Of a stretch of 31,401 nt of DNA, positions 24,698-31,401 are shown piece after piece (position 1 is the stretch's first letter; every line of letters begins with the position of its first letter). The notes below the pieces were generated by a model, which had not been told where the DNA came from, ran no database searches, and saw nothing but the letters and a program-made list of their open reading frames with translations. The position numbers were made by a program, and so were the translations under genes. This DNA is from Bacillus pseudomycoides DSM 12442 (lineage in GTDB: Bacteria; Bacillota; Bacilli; Bacillales; Bacillaceae_G), in the NCBI RefSeq assembly GCF_000161455.1, contig NZ_CM000745.1, positions 2,511,619 to 2,543,019 on the forward strand, given 5' to 3'.

Positions 24698-24777
24698 TGA
24701 GAGTATATACTCATCAAGCAGAGAAAAAATTTTGCAAGGAAATAGATTCTGCTAAATTGGGAATCCAAAAGATCTGA
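24694..24777 (+). CDS. Possible 27-residue peptide or start of a lost gene
   Basis: The ATG at 24694 overlaps the SDR stop (ATGA) and has a strong AGAAGGAGATATT ribosome site. The frame encodes MMRVYTHQAEKKFCKEIDSA and seven more residues before a TGA. A perfect ribosome site with a very short product suggests a former second gene of the operon that was cut off. There is no recognisable family. Confidence 0.35.
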   Translation: MMRVYTHQAEKKFCKEIDSAKLGIQKI

Positions 24778-24820
24778 TATGATTGTGTAATAAAATTTAG
24801 ATTTCAAAAAAATATTCTTG

Positions 24821-24843
24821 CCCCGTCTTAAATTTAGACGGGG
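24821..24843 (+). terminator. Terminator after the SDR gene
   Basis: CCCCGTCT (24821-24828) pairs with AGACGGGG (24836-24843), a GC-rich 8-bp stem, about 45 nt after the small frame. Confidence 0.65.
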
Positions 24844-24909
24844 TTATATGCGTTTGGGACTTTGAAATTTTGTGCGTACGCTCTTATTTTTAGAAAAAAT
24901 AATATTTTC

Positions 24910-24949
24910 AAAATATATACTTGAATGAAGTATATATTTTTGTTAAATT
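24910..24949 (+). promoter_or_regulatory. PadR operator palindrome and promoter
   Basis: AAAATATATACTT (24910-24922) and AAGTATATATTTT (24928-24940) form a perfect 13-bp inverted repeat around GAATG. TTGAAT (24921-24926), a 17-nt spacer and TAAATT (24944-24949) make a promoter within and beside it. Transcription would begin at or next to the ATG at 24956. Confidence 0.65.
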
Positions 24950-24955
24950 TATCCT

Positions 24956-25297
24956 ATGGATAGAACAAGTTTAATTAAAGGTCATTTAGAGATGTGTGTG
25001 TTATCTATTTTGTCAAAGGGTAAAAGTTATGGATATGAAATTATGAAGGAGTTAGAAAAACACAATTTAAAACTGAAAGGAGTAGGAAGCATTTATCCCA
25101 TTTTGACTAAGCTCAAAGATCAAGAATGGGTTCACACTTACCGTGAAATGACAGAAAGTGGTAAGGTTAGAGTTTATTATGAAATGAATGAAAAAGGGGA
25201 AATGTATCTTCAGAAAAAAATCAACGAGTGGTTGGAGTTACAACAGGATATAAAATCCCTACTGCAAAGTGGTTTGAAAGGAGAACATTTCGAATGA
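24956..25297 (+). CDS. PadR-family transcriptional repressor
   Basis: This 113-residue winged-helix protein has the PadR pattern: LIKGHLEMCVLSILSKGKSY, GYEIMKELEK, VGSIYPILTKLKDQEWV and a C-terminal dimer helix. There is no ribosome site before the ATG, and the predicted transcription start is at the ATG, so the mRNA may be leaderless. The 13-bp palindrome over its promoter is the likely operator and implies autorepression. Its stop overlaps the start of the next gene (ATGA), so the operon of three is translationally linked. Confidence 0.88.
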   Translation: MDRTSLIKGHLEMCVLSILSKGKSYGYEIMKELEKHNLKLKGVGSIYPILTKLKDQEWVHTYREMTESGKVRVYYEMNEKGEMYLQKKINEWLELQQDIKSLLQSGLKGEHFE

Positions 25298-25806
25298 ACA
25301 TGAGATTGAATATGGAAGAAACACAATTCTTAAATGAAGTTCTTGAAGAGTTAAAACAATACAAAGTAAGTTCAAAGAACAGAAAAGTTATTAAACAGCA
25401 ACTTTTAGAACATATTCAAGAATGTCGTGAACATGGCCAAGATAGTCTAAATGATTTAGGAGATACAACAACATTTATCAAAGATTTTTTAGAAATGAAT
25501 GAAATTGATCTTCATTCTGAAATAAAACAGATACGAAAATCAAAAAATAGAACAGGCATTTTATTTGTGATTGGATTCCTTACTTCAATTGTTACCTACC
25601 TCACTTCACAACTCTTACTATCTATGTTTTTAACAGAATCATTTAATCCACTACATACTAATAATTCGTTTGACTATAATATTTTGTATCAGATAGCAGA
25701 TAATTCTTGGTGGAATTCTCTGTTAATGATTACCAGCGTTTCTATTTCCATACTAATTTCCACGCTGATAGTGTTTTATATAAGAAAAGTAAATATAAGC
25801 AGGTGA
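25294..25806 (+). CDS. HAAS-like (DUF1700-type) membrane protein coupled to PadR
   Basis: This 170-residue protein has a helical N-terminus (TQFLNEVLEELKQYKVSSKN, then ECREHGQDSLNDLGDTTTFI) like the HAAS/DUF1700 segment often encoded after PadR genes. Two membrane segments follow (ILFVIGFLTSIVTYL, LLMITSVSISILISTLIVFY). The start is the ATG at 25294, with AAAGGAG upstream, overlapping the PadR stop by 4 nt. These proteins are thought to work with PadR in sensing envelope-related signals; the mechanism is not established. Confidence 0.7.
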   Translation: MNMRLNMEETQFLNEVLEELKQYKVSSKNRKVIKQQLLEHIQECREHGQDSLNDLGDTTTFIKDFLEMNEIDLHSEIKQIRKSKNRTGILFVIGFLTSIVTYLTSQLLLSMFLTESFNPLHTNNSFDYNILYQIADNSWWNSLLMITSVSISILISTLIVFYIRKVNISR

Positions 25807-25814
25807 ATGTTAAT

Positions 25815-27284
25815 ATGAAAATACTAAAATTCATGGTCATTTTTATATGCTTATTATGGAATGTGGTGATTTTATTTCTACCAGCCTCGAAAGTCTCCGC
25901 AGAAAAAGATATTAAGAATACTATAGACAACTATGTAGAAACTTTTTTAAAAGAACATCGAATTCCAGGAGCTTCGATTGCTATTGTTCATGAAAATGAT
26001 TTATTTTATTCTAAAGCATGGGGTGTAACGGAAGAAACTGAGGAAAAAGTAACGACTGAAACTCCCTTTACTATAGGTTCGATAAGTAAATCATTAACAG
26101 GTTTAGCTATAATGAAATTAATGGAAGAAGGTAAAGTTGACCTTGAAGATCCAGTTCAAAAATACATCCCATGGTTTACACTTAAAGATAAAGAAGCAGC
26201 ATCAAACATAACAATTAAACATCTGCTTACTCATTCAAGTGGAATTAGTACGTATTCTGGTTTATCAATATCAGATAAAGAATCTAAAGACTTTCATGCT
26301 ATTAAAAACAATGTAGAAAACCTATCAAATGTTACACTTACCGTTTCACCTGGAGAAAAGCATCAATATAGTAATGCTAATTTCCTGATTCTTGGTGCTC
26401 TTATTGAAGAAGTTACCAATCAAACATATTCTGACTACATGAAGCAGGAAGTATTTTTACCATTAGGTATGAAAAGTGCCGCGGCTGATAATGATACTGC
26501 ATATAAAAAAGGATATCTTGCTGGTTATCAGTCATGGTTTGGAATCCCTAGAAAAAGTTCGGTAACATATGATAATGGAGGAGCACCATATGGGTACATA
26601 ACGGCAAGTGCAGAAGATATGCTTCAATACATTAAATTCCTTAGCCGACAAGAGAATGCCAATTTTTTAACTGAAAATACTATGAATCTTTATGTATCAC
26701 CGCATGTTCAAACAGGTGAAAACCGCTACTATGGCTTAGGGGTAAGAATCACAAATCCAGTTTCTGATGAAAAAATGATATGGCATTCAGGCTCAACCCC
26801 TGATTCACATGCAGAAATGTTTTTTATACCGAAAACGGGTTGGGGCGGTGTGATTCTCACCAATAAAAATCATATTTTGGAAGAAGAGGCACTTTCCTAT
26901 TTGAAGCAAGGTATTATAAATGTAATAAATGGAAATGAACCAGTTGATATACCTTCAAATACTCCTATTGTTCAATTGGTTACAATTGGGGTAATATGTT
27001 TACTTTTTGTAATGCTCGTTTATTTGTTGATAAAGATGAAATCAAAAAAAATTCGTAAAAGAAGCGTATGGTGCATTTCTGGTATTATTTTCTTAGTGCT
27101 ATCTATCGCTACAATTCCGGTACTCATTTATAGTACGGATTCTCCATGGCATGCGATTTATGTGTTTTCTCCAGATTTAGCTTATTTATCAATTGGAGTA
27201 GTTATCCTGTTTGCGCTTAATGGATTGTTTTCTATTATCATCGCTTATAAGCAAAATTTGCAAGTGAAATATTTTAGTAGTTAA
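25815..27284 (+). CDS. Membrane-anchored serine hydrolase (class C beta-lactamase/DD-peptidase family)
   Basis: This 489-residue protein has a signal peptide or anchor (FMVIFICLLWNVVILFLPAS, then KVSA) and a serine hydrolase domain: GSISKSLTG (SxxK nucleophile), YSNANF (YxN) and WHSGSTPDSH (HSG, the KTG equivalent). Three or four membrane segments end the protein (IVQLVTIGVICLLFVMLVYL onward), typical of FmtA/FlpP-like and PBP4*-like hydrolases of Bacillus. The active site should face outward and act on cell-wall components. The start is the ATG at 25815, with AGGTGA upstream. It is the third gene of the PadR operon. Confidence 0.85.
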   Translation: MKILKFMVIFICLLWNVVILFLPASKVSAEKDIKNTIDNYVETFLKEHRIPGASIAIVHENDLFYSKAWGVTEETEEKVTTETPFTIGSISKSLTGLAIMKLMEEGKVDLEDPVQKYIPWFTLKDKEAASNITIKHLLTHSSGISTYSGLSISDKESKDFHAIKNNVENLSNVTLTVSPGEKHQYSNANFLILGALIEEVTNQTYSDYMKQEVFLPLGMKSAAADNDTAYKKGYLAGYQSWFGIPRKSSVTYDNGGAPYGYITASAEDMLQYIKFLSRQENANFLTENTMNLYVSPHVQTGENRYYGLGVRITNPVSDEKMIWHSGSTPDSHAEMFFIPKTGWGGVILTNKNHILEEEALSYLKQGIINVINGNEPVDIPSNTPIVQLVTIGVICLLFVMLVYLLIKMKSKKIRKRSVWCISGIIFLVLSIATIPVLIYSTDSPWHAIYVFSPDLAYLSIGVVILFALNGLFSIIIAYKQNLQVKYFSS

Positions 27285-27316
27285 ATCTAATAATCATATA
27301 AGGGTGGTACATAACA

Positions 27317-27784
27317 ATGGATCTTACATTCAAATCAGAAAAAACGTGTTTTAACTATCGAGTCGGCGCGATATGTAAACATAATAATAAAATGTTAATG
27401 ATTCAAAATGAAGGGGAAGATTTCTGGTATATACCAGGTGGACGAGTGCAGATGCTAGAAAGCAGTGAATCGGCAGTGAGAAGAGAACTTAGGGAAGAAC
27501 TAGGAGTAGATGTTGATGTGAAGAGACTGCTTTGGATGGCTGAAAATTTTTTCACATATGATGAACATCAATTTCATGAAATCAGCTTTTATTATAAAGT
27601 AAATTTACTGGAGCTGCCTGCAAAGGGAGAGGATTCTTTCTTTCTTGAAGAAGACGGCAAAAGGTATGTATTTCAATGGGTACCTTTAGAGCATGTAAGT
27701 GAATATAATTTGAAACCAGATTTTCTAAAGGATAAAGTGAATGAGTTGCCTATTCATATGGAGCATATTGTTAGGAATGGATAA
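27317..27784 (+). CDS. Nudix hydrolase
   Basis: This 155-residue protein contains a complete Nudix box, G-x5-E-x7-REL-x-EE-x-GV: GRVQMLESSESAVRR and then ELREELGV. It cleaves a nucleoside diphosphate linked to another group; the substrate is unknown. The ribosome site GGGTGG lies before the ATG. It is separated by 32 nt from the serine hydrolase gene, so it may share that transcript. Confidence 0.87.
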   Translation: MDLTFKSEKTCFNYRVGAICKHNNKMLMIQNEGEDFWYIPGGRVQMLESSESAVRRELREELGVDVDVKRLLWMAENFFTYDEHQFHEISFYYKVNLLELPAKGEDSFFLEEDGKRYVFQWVPLEHVSEYNLKPDFLKDKVNELPIHMEHIVRNG

Positions 27785-27954
27785 GAAGAGATAGGAAGAT
27801 AAGAATTGGGACTTTACTTATAACTAATAAGATGATTATGGGGGGAATAACAAGAAAAGTATAAGCTTACAAAGTCTGTATGAAAAAACAATATTCCTAA
27901 ATATGGAATTATAGTATAATAGAAGAGAAACACAAGGAAATGAGGGGAACAGCT

Positions 27955-28938
27955 ATGATTACATTGCAACAAAAGCTGGAGCAATACACACATATATATG
28001 CACAGTTAAAAGGGGAACTAAAATGGAAAACTAGTGATTCTCGGACAGGGATGATGATTGCCGCTATGTATGCAGGCAGTGATAAGTCGTTTCATCTTGG
28101 GCGTTTTTTAGAAATCAGTAATTATATTAAGGATCAGGTAGGGATGTTTTCCTATTTAAAGTCCTATCATCGCTTTGTGGTTGCCGCAACATTAGATATT
28201 CACTTTACCCATTACAAAGAAGCGTTTCAGAAGTTTCTAGACTTATATGAACGATTAGTCGCTGGTGGTTTTAGCCGGAGTATATTTACTTATTTGGCAG
28301 CAGCTGCGCTTTTACCAGAAGAAACTGGGCAGCATGACGTACGCATTCAGCGGTCAATGCAAGTATATAAGCGCATGAAAGAGGATCACTTCTTTCTTAC
28401 AAGTACAGATGATTACCCGCTCGCTGTTTTACTAGCAGGACAATCAGAGAAAGTAGAGACGCTTATGGATCGAGTGGAACGTCTCTATCAGAAGCTGGCG
28501 GCAGCTGGTATGTACAAAGGGAATAATCTTCAATTTTTAAGTCATATTCTTTCTCTAAAGAAGGATGTCAGTGAAGATATTTTAGTAGCACAGTGCACAA
28601 ACATATGGAATCTGCTAAAGCGAGAAAAGGTAAAAGTAAAACAAATGCATTATCCGGCTATCGGGCTACTAGCGTTGCTTGAGGATGGAGAGAAAGAGGT
28701 TCATTCTATTCGAGCATTCATTGAAAAATTGCAGGGGGACAAATTATTCCGCTGGCATACGGATGCAAATATTCTTATTGCTATCCAATTGTTCGTAAGT
28801 CAGAAAGGTGCGGAAAGTCAGGCTGCCAACACAGGTTTACAAACAATGATAGAGGTTCTTATACAGGCACAGCAGGCTGCTATGATCGCAGCAATTACAG
28901 CTTCTACAGCAGCGGCATCAGCTAGCAGTGGATCATAA
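27955..28938 (+). CDS. DUF4003 family protein
   Basis: This 327-residue soluble protein starts MITLQQKLEQYTHIYAQLKG. The start is the ATG at 27955, with GAGGGG 8 nt upstream; an ATG at 27940 precedes that site and is not used. It is mostly helical (YHRFVVAATLDIHFTHYKEA, TYLAAAALLPEETG), with an Ala/Ser-rich tail (AAMIAAITASTAAASASSGS). The pattern matches DUF4003, a Bacillus family without known function. A TATAAT lies about 40 nt before the start, so it has its own promoter. Confidence 0.7.
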   Translation: MITLQQKLEQYTHIYAQLKGELKWKTSDSRTGMMIAAMYAGSDKSFHLGRFLEISNYIKDQVGMFSYLKSYHRFVVAATLDIHFTHYKEAFQKFLDLYERLVAGGFSRSIFTYLAAAALLPEETGQHDVRIQRSMQVYKRMKEDHFFLTSTDDYPLAVLLAGQSEKVETLMDRVERLYQKLAAAGMYKGNNLQFLSHILSLKKDVSEDILVAQCTNIWNLLKREKVKVKQMHYPAIGLLALLEDGEKEVHSIRAFIEKLQGDKLFRWHTDANILIAIQLFVSQKGAESQAANTGLQTMIEVLIQAQQAAMIAAITASTAAASASSGS

Positions 28939-28975
28939 CGTGCAATGCGCGGCATGAACTTTTTCAAAAAGGGTT

Positions 28976-29027
28976 ACATAGACTGAGAAGTCGCTTGTCT
29001 GCTGACAAGCGACTTCTTAGTCTATGT
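28976..29027. terminator. Very strong 24-bp hairpin after the DUF4003 gene
   Basis: ACATAGACTGAGAAGTCGCT onward (28976-28999) pairs with 29004-29027 around a TGCT loop, with one G-T pair. It starts 37 nt after the stop. There is no T-run on the plus side, so it may act as mRNA end protection as well. Confidence 0.65.
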
Positions 29028-29153
29028 TAAATTAATGAGGTAAGCGTCAAATATTCCCCACCTACTTTTTGTAAATAGCCCATGAGATAATCTCCTTACA
29101 TACTATATGTTACATGTGGAGTTTTTTAATCCAAATTTGGCTTCTCCACCAAT

Positions 29154-29278
29154 TTTATCCCGCTATTTTAGGACAGTAAGACTCCCACCTCAAAATTCGG
29201 CAAAACAAAGAAGTTAGGTGGGAGATCGACTGTCCGTAAAAGCCCGATTGGTGAGGGCTGATTAAAGTTTCACTTTAT
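29154..29278 (+). repeat. bcr1-like element, 125-bp short form with TTTAT flanks
   Basis: TTTAT occurs at both ends (29154-29158, 29274-29278), like a target duplication. GGACAGT (29171-29177) pairs with ACTGTCC (29229-29235) and, inside it, CTCCCACCT (29182-29190) pairs with AGGTGGGAG (29216-29224). AAAAGCCCGATTGGTGAGGG follows. It is the same as the copy at 29555, but lacks 33 nt. From memory, bcr1 elements of the B. cereus group are about 155 bp with TTTAT flanks. Confidence 0.65.
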
Positions 29279-29554
29279 CGAAAGATGTTAAATCACTAAA
29301 AAATATTTGCATTTTTAGGAAGTTGTATATCGGTTTCATATAAGTGCAGTAAGTATAAGAAATGCCATTCAATAACTTTTTCTAGTATCCCTCTATCATT
29401 TAAATCTCCTGTTAATGATAAAATCTTTTATTCTTAAAAAAACATAAACTTCAATAATATGAAAGAAAATAAATGAACATATATTTAGAAAATTATAATA
29501 TATTATATGGTGTTTTTTTCTATACTGTATACAAGAAACATTACAATTATCAAT
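29279..29554. other. Spacer between two bcr1-like elements, no gene
   Basis: It is A/T-rich, with no frame that has a ribosome site. The minus-strand frame 29396-29593 runs into the repeat and is not protein-like. Confidence 0.55.
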
Positions 29555-29706
29555 TTTATCCCGCATTAACGGATAGTAACACTCCCACCTCAAAATTCAA
29601 CGAAAGCAAAGAAGTTAGGTGGGAGATGAACTGTCCGTAAAAGCCCGATTGGTGAGGGGTGATAATCAATGGGGGGTGGAGAAAACCCCCACTGATTAAA
29701 GTTTCT
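29555..29706 (+). repeat. bcr1-like element, full-length form upstream of the AttH-like gene
   Basis: It starts at TTTAT (29555-29559). The outer stem GGATAGT/ACTGTCC (29571-29577, 29630-29636) includes a U-G pair. The inner stem CTCCCACCT/AGGTGGGAG is unchanged (29582-29590, 29617-29625). A further hairpin, AATCA-TGGGGG with CCCCCA-TGATT, spans 29664-29697; that part is missing from the 29154 copy. The right TTTAT is absent (TCTTG instead). It ends about 45 nt before the ribosome site of the next gene. Confidence 0.65.
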
Positions 29707-29764
29707 CTTGATTACAAGCATCAGTTTTCGGTCGTTAGCACATTACAAAATGGAGGTTGTTACA

Positions 29765-30868
29765 ATGAGTGTAAACGTAGAACAAGTTAGATTGGCAAAT
29801 GATGATGAAACTTATAGAAAGTTAAATATTCATCCTACAGAACCGCAGCCAAAAGAGGATGGCATGCGCACAGATGGAAGGGAGGGTTCTTTTGAGTGGT
29901 GGTATACTGATGCCGAATTTGAGGACGGAACAACTGTAGTGACTACCTTTTACACCAAAAACCACTTTGATGTTCTTGGACCAGCATGGCCTACAGTCCA
30001 AATTGATATTACATATCCTGATGGCACCAAAATCCTTATGTCTTCTCAAGAGGCTAAAGGCAGCAGGCTTAACGCTAAAAAAGATATTTGTGATGTCAAT
30101 ATCAACAAATCCTACCTCAAATACCAAGATGGACAATATATCCTTCATTTTGAAGAAGGATATATTAAATATCATGCTACAATGACGTCAAAATTACCGA
30201 TGTGGCGTCCAAACACCGGTCATTGGTTCTACGGAGACCAAGATGAGCACTTCTTTGCATGGTTTATTGCTCAACCATCCGCGACAATCGAAGCTACTTT
30301 GACTATTGGTGATAAAATGATTCAATTAAATGGGACTGGTTACCATGATCATAACTGGGGCAATATCGGCATGGAGAAATTGATGAATCATTGGTATTGG
30401 GGAAGAGCTAAAGTTGATGGTTTTGACATCATTGCTTGCGATATTATTGCTGAGAAGAATTATAACTACAAAAGGTTGCCTGTGTTTATGTTAGCCAAAG
30501 ATGGAAAAATAATATCGGACGATCAATCTCTTACTAAAATTCAGAGAGAAGATATTATAGAACATCCCGAAACGAAAAAGTTTATGGATAATCATTTAAT
30601 ATACCTTCAACCTATTTCAAGTTTTGAGTCTTATACAGTAGAATTTATTAGAAATAGGGATATTGTTTCAATAAGTTTATTAGACAATTTGGATTCTACT
30701 CAGGCTTTGATAGCCAAAAAGTCAGGGGCTAACCCTACCTATACTCGTATCTTAGGGGATGTTCACCTGACTCATGAATTGAATGGTGTGAAAAAAAATT
30801 ATAAAGCTGAGGGTTTATGGGATCAAATGTTCTTCGGGAATAATAAATATGCTATCATCAACAATTAG
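29765..30868 (+). CDS. AttH/CrtC-type lipocalin-like protein (hydroxyneurosporene synthase family)
   Basis: This 367-residue protein carries the AttH/CrtC two-domain lipocalin pattern: EGSFEWWYTDAEFEDG near residue 42, GHWFYGDQDEHFFAW, LNGTGYHDHNWGN and HWYWGRAKVDGFDIIACDII. Family members include carotenoid 1,2-hydratases and enzymes that hydrate or cyclise lipid-like substrates; there is no signal peptide. No carotenoid genes are in view, so a hydrophobic small-molecule substrate is only inferred. The start is the ATG at 29765, behind GGAGGT. A bcr1-like element ends about 45 nt before that ribosome site. Nothing after it is in the same operon. Confidence 0.78.
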   Translation: MSVNVEQVRLANDDETYRKLNIHPTEPQPKEDGMRTDGREGSFEWWYTDAEFEDGTTVVTTFYTKNHFDVLGPAWPTVQIDITYPDGTKILMSSQEAKGSRLNAKKDICDVNINKSYLKYQDGQYILHFEEGYIKYHATMTSKLPMWRPNTGHWFYGDQDEHFFAWFIAQPSATIEATLTIGDKMIQLNGTGYHDHNWGNIGMEKLMNHWYWGRAKVDGFDIIACDIIAEKNYNYKRLPVFMLAKDGKIISDDQSLTKIQREDIIEHPETKKFMDNHLIYLQPISSFESYTVEFIRNRDIVSISLLDNLDSTQALIAKKSGANPTYTRILGDVHLTHELNGVKKNYKAEGLWDQMFFGNNKYAIINN

Positions 30869-30949
30869 CTAAGAGAGAATGAATAGCTTCACTTTTCACT
30901 CATAATTTGTGAAAGATCAGACTGTTTACAAAACCTTGTTTTTCGAGTT

Positions 30950-31213
30950 TATCTGGATAGAGCGCTCTTTTTATTTTCTGTTTGTGAAGTTTCGGAATAC
31001 GAGTTGAAAGCATATTGGTGTCTACTATTATGTCAGTCATACTATGGGGGAGTTCCCGAAGATGAAGTATCAAATGATTGGGGCATTATCGAAGAATGAG
31101 ATGAACCCATTAAAATTGATGTGAATTCAACCTTGTGGTTTAAAAATAAGCCACCTAAGTACAATTTAAATTTCTGGAATGTTGTCGATGAATGGATAGT
31201 AATTGGTTTTTAA
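30950..31213 (+). pseudogene. Decayed gene, C-terminal part with an in-frame TGA
   Basis: One plus-strand frame reads EVSEYELKAYWCLLLCQSYY, GGVPEDEVSNDWGIIEE, then TGA (31097-31099), then DEPIKIDVNSTLWFKNKPPK, NFWNVVDEWIVIGF and TAA at 31211-31213. The protein-like composition on both sides of the stop (W, Y, D and E rich) suggests one former gene. The ending resembles small immunity-type proteins, but no family is named. No start codon or ribosome site is visible. Confidence 0.45.
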
Positions 31214-31300
31214 GTATAATTTGATAATAAATTCTCTACTTAGTTATGATGCTTTAAACGCCCCGATAAAAGTGTCATATCACTCGTGAAATATTATAGA

Positions 31301-31343
31301 AAAAGCGAATCTAAGGAATTAAACTTTCTTTAGATTCGCTTTT
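31301..31343 (+). terminator. Terminator hairpin
   Basis: AAAAGCGAATCTAA (31301-31314) pairs exactly with TTAGATTCGCTTTT (31330-31343), followed by T and A. It closes the decayed gene and immediately precedes the third bcr1-like element. Confidence 0.8.
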
Positions 31344-31347
31344 TTAT

Positions 31348-31401
31348 TTTATCCCGCATTAAAGGACAGTAACACTCCCACCTCAAAATTCAGCGAAAGC
31401 G
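31348..31401 (+). repeat. bcr1-like element, cut by the window end
   Basis: It begins TTTATCCCGC, followed by GGACAGT and CTCCCACCT, like the copies at 29154 and 29555. Only the left 54 nt are in view. Confidence 0.6.

Noticed and set aside
29154..29706. CRISPR array or IS200/IS605 terminus for the repeated hairpins
   Set aside because: There are only three copies with long, unequal spacing, no spacers, and no tnpA/tnpB nearby; the TTTAT flanks fit bcr1 better.

Overview
The window looks like chromosomal DNA from the Bacillus cereus group. It is AT-rich, with strong GGAGG-type ribosome sites and frequent TTG/GTG starts. It carries a DUF1657 protein, a YcaC-type hydrolase, an L-box-controlled lysP, MocR/EamA pairs, and short dispersed repeats that resemble two B. 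cereus-group families (IS231-like ends and bcr1-like elements, both identified from memory). No rRNA, tRNA, CRISPR array, prophage or complete insertion sequence is visible.

Layout. 1-3.3 kb is a scarred zone: the 3' end of a serine hydrolase gene, several copies of an IS231-end-like repeat, a DUF1657 gene, a frameshifted Tn3-family transposase tail and a pssA gene whose stop abuts one repeat. 2.5-7.4 kb holds a YcaC-like hydrolase, a HesB/YqkB-like protein, a GNAT gene killed by an in-frame TAG, lysP with a full lysine riboswitch and terminator, and a TauE/SafE permease with a terminator hairpin in its own leader. 7.5-10.1 kb is a three-gene run (VOC protein, APH-like kinase, metallophosphoesterase). 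10.4-14.2 kb has two EamA transporters, one divergent from a MocR regulator across a three-half-site operator.

14.2-18.7 kb is accessory-like: a small Cys-containing protein, a secreted SLT/SH3/Ig-like wall protein whose stop codon starts a 26-copy AAGT microsatellite, a lone NUMOD4-like protein, an IS-transposase scrap and a DUF2975/XRE pair with a palindrome over its promoter. 18.9-22.1 kb holds a HAD phosphatase whose last residues are encoded by a repeat, an ornithine-cyclodeaminase-like reductase that lacks the usual catalytic Asp, and an MHS-type transporter. 22.3-28.9 kb runs on the plus strand: GNAT and histidine phosphatase, an SDR, a PadR/HAAS-like/membrane serine hydrolase operon with a 13-bp operator palindrome and a probably leaderless start, a Nudix hydrolase and a DUF4003 protein. 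28.9-31.4 kb contains three bcr1-like elements, an AttH/CrtC-type lipocalin gene directly behind one of them, and a decayed gene.

I did not find a clearly new multi-gene system. The best leads are structural: repeats that sit at gene 3' ends and supply or adjoin stop codons, the bcr1-like trio with an exact 33-nt slip deletion, the (AAGT)26 tract, the leader terminator of the TauE gene, and the PadR-controlled serine hydrolase operon.
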